From the NCBI GenBank assembly GCA_031421855.1, contig JANOPN010000181.1, forward strand, positions 1 through 6,602: a stretch of DNA of 6,602 nucleotides, in the 5' to 3' direction. This DNA comes from JAAFHN01 sp031421855. GTDB taxonomy: Bacteria > Pseudomonadota > Gammaproteobacteria > Burkholderiales > Burkholderiaceae_C. Under the pieces are notes generated by a model. It worked only from the letters and a program-made list of their open reading frames with translations. It was not told the origin of the DNA and ran no database searches. This document shows, piece after piece, positions 6,005 through 6,602 of this stretch; within the stretch, counting starts at the first letter, position 1, and every line of letters begins with the position of its first letter. Position numbers and translations under genes: made by a program.

Positions 6005-6463
6005 CCGACGTTTGTTCTTCCGCACCAGCTAGAAAGCGGTTAGAACGCAAACCTGGGTTGCCATTGCGAAGAAGCGTCTGCATCTTGATCACCACAGCCT
6101 GTATGAAATACGACACACCCTGAGGCTGTCCATGTTTGAAAATATCCCGAGAAGTCAACCGGTTACACCACCATCGAAAATTCAGGCGCTAGTTCCTAGC
6201 CAAATCAGCAAATGCTCTTCTGACGAACGTCGGGACGGCTACACAGCTTTGTTGGTATTGCAGGTGCTTGTGAATGGTGATGAACCTGTCAAACCCGGCA
6301 GGCGGTGTAGTCTTTTCCTCAGCGGCGCTGGTGGCGTTGCGATTCTTGCGCGATTAAGCGCGATTCAATATTCATAGCAACAAACTCAATGGATTCGGAG
6401 ACCAAGTGCTGATTTGACCATCAATCAGTAGCTAAAGGTCTGCCAAACGCGACTTAGACACCG
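6005..6463. other. Intergenic stretch with no convincing gene
   Basis: About 460 bp between the upstream P450 stop and the regulatory block. Short open frames on both strands (a 60-codon one at 5976-6158 on the minus strand with a TTG start, and an 81-codon one at 6132-6377 on the plus strand) lack ribosome sites and recognisable sequence. A weak 6-bp inverted repeat CTGATT/AATCAG (6409-6414 and 6423-6428) follows the P450 stop but has no T run. No tRNA, insertion sequence or CRISPR is visible. The stretch may contain distal regulatory sites or decayed sequence. Confidence 0.6.
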
Positions 6464-6602
6464 TCACCCCGCCCTCGCCCTCAACCGCATCGACAAACCC
6501 ACCGGCTCCATGGTGAATGACATGCGCTCAAGGGCGGGTTGGTTGTCGGGGGTATCAACGCCTTCGATATCGAAGTTGCCGAGCAAGATGGCCATGGCCA
6601 TT
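6464..6602 (-). CDS. Cytochrome P450, C-terminal end only (5' part beyond the window)
   Basis: The minus-strand frame entering at the right edge gives the last 45 residues of a bacterial P450: MAMAILLGNFDIEGV, a linker with DTPDNQPALER, then MSFTMEPVGLSMRLR and a TGA stop at 6464-6466. This is the L-helix end plus the C-terminal beta strands, where MAMAxLLxNF and F(T)MxPxGLxxRL are typical of the family. The first ATG visible is internal, not the start. The haem-binding cysteine would lie roughly 15-25 residues upstream, outside the window. It reads in the same direction as the P450 remnant at the left edge and looks intact as far as can be seen. The substrate is unknown. Confidence 0.9.
   Translation of the reverse strand, partial: MAMAILLGNFDIEGVDTPDNQPALERMSFTMEPVGLSMRLRARAG

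Noticed and set aside
469..6053. Repeated ACGCAAACC at 469-477 and 6045-6053 as possible target duplications flanking an insertion
   Set aside because: Nine-base matches are expected many times by chance in a window of this size, and no transposase or terminal inverted repeats are present.
5976..6158. Minus-strand 60-codon frame whose end SLRLYF resembles an outer-membrane barrel C-terminus
   Set aside because: It starts with TTG, lacks a ribosome site, and nothing upstream in any frame continues a barrel protein; the terminal Phe alone is not evidence.
6277..6303. Hairpin around CCTGTC-AAACCC-GGCAGG as a terminator
   Set aside because: The short stem needs a G-U pair on one strand and has a mismatch on the other, and no T run follows directly.
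6132..6377. Plus-strand 81-codon open frame
   Set aside because: No ribosome site, no recognisable domain and no signal peptide; a frame of this length is expected by chance.

Overview
The window looks like chromosomal DNA of a Gram-negative proteobacterium, most likely a betaproteobacterium of the Burkholderiales (for example the Comamonadaceae). This rests on the moderately high GC content, the Sec and lipoprotein signal sequences, the periplasmic adaptor protein and the style of the cytochrome P450 sequences. The taxon is an inference, because no rRNA or other marker gene is present. Every gene I can support is read on the minus strand, so transcription runs from right to left.

Right edge (6464-6602): the last 45 residues of a cytochrome P450, with its stop codon. 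Next (5910-6463) is about 550 bp without a convincing gene. Its left part looks regulatory: a palindrome (5989-6004), a possible -10 box (5981-5986) and three tandem 14-bp repeats (5934-5974). These lie in front of a small secreted threonine-rich protein (5664-5909).

Centre (487-5582): a compact gene cluster, in transcription order: a MacB/FtsX-type permease without its own ATPase (5582-4323); a lipoprotein HlyD/MacA-type periplasmic adaptor (4326-3295); a MacB/LolD-type ABC ATPase (3298-2591); a second, very divergent four-helix permease (2579-1392, or from a GTG at 2591); and a Sec-secreted protein of unknown family (1359-487). The first three junctions have 4-bp overlaps (two) or touching genes (one), so this is almost certainly one transcription unit. 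The parts predict a tripartite efflux/secretion pump with one ATPase serving two different permeases, plus an adaptor that would contact a TolC-like outer membrane channel. No channel gene is in the window. The threonine-rich protein 81 bp upstream and the secreted protein at the end are the natural candidates for cargo or accessory factor. That link is inference.

Left edge (1-420): a broken cytochrome P450. It starts just before the I-helix, has lost roughly thirty or more residues between the I-helix and the K-helix with a change of frame, and then continues to the PERF region and off the window. The exporter cluster therefore sits between two P450 sequences, and the downstream one has lost its 5' half.
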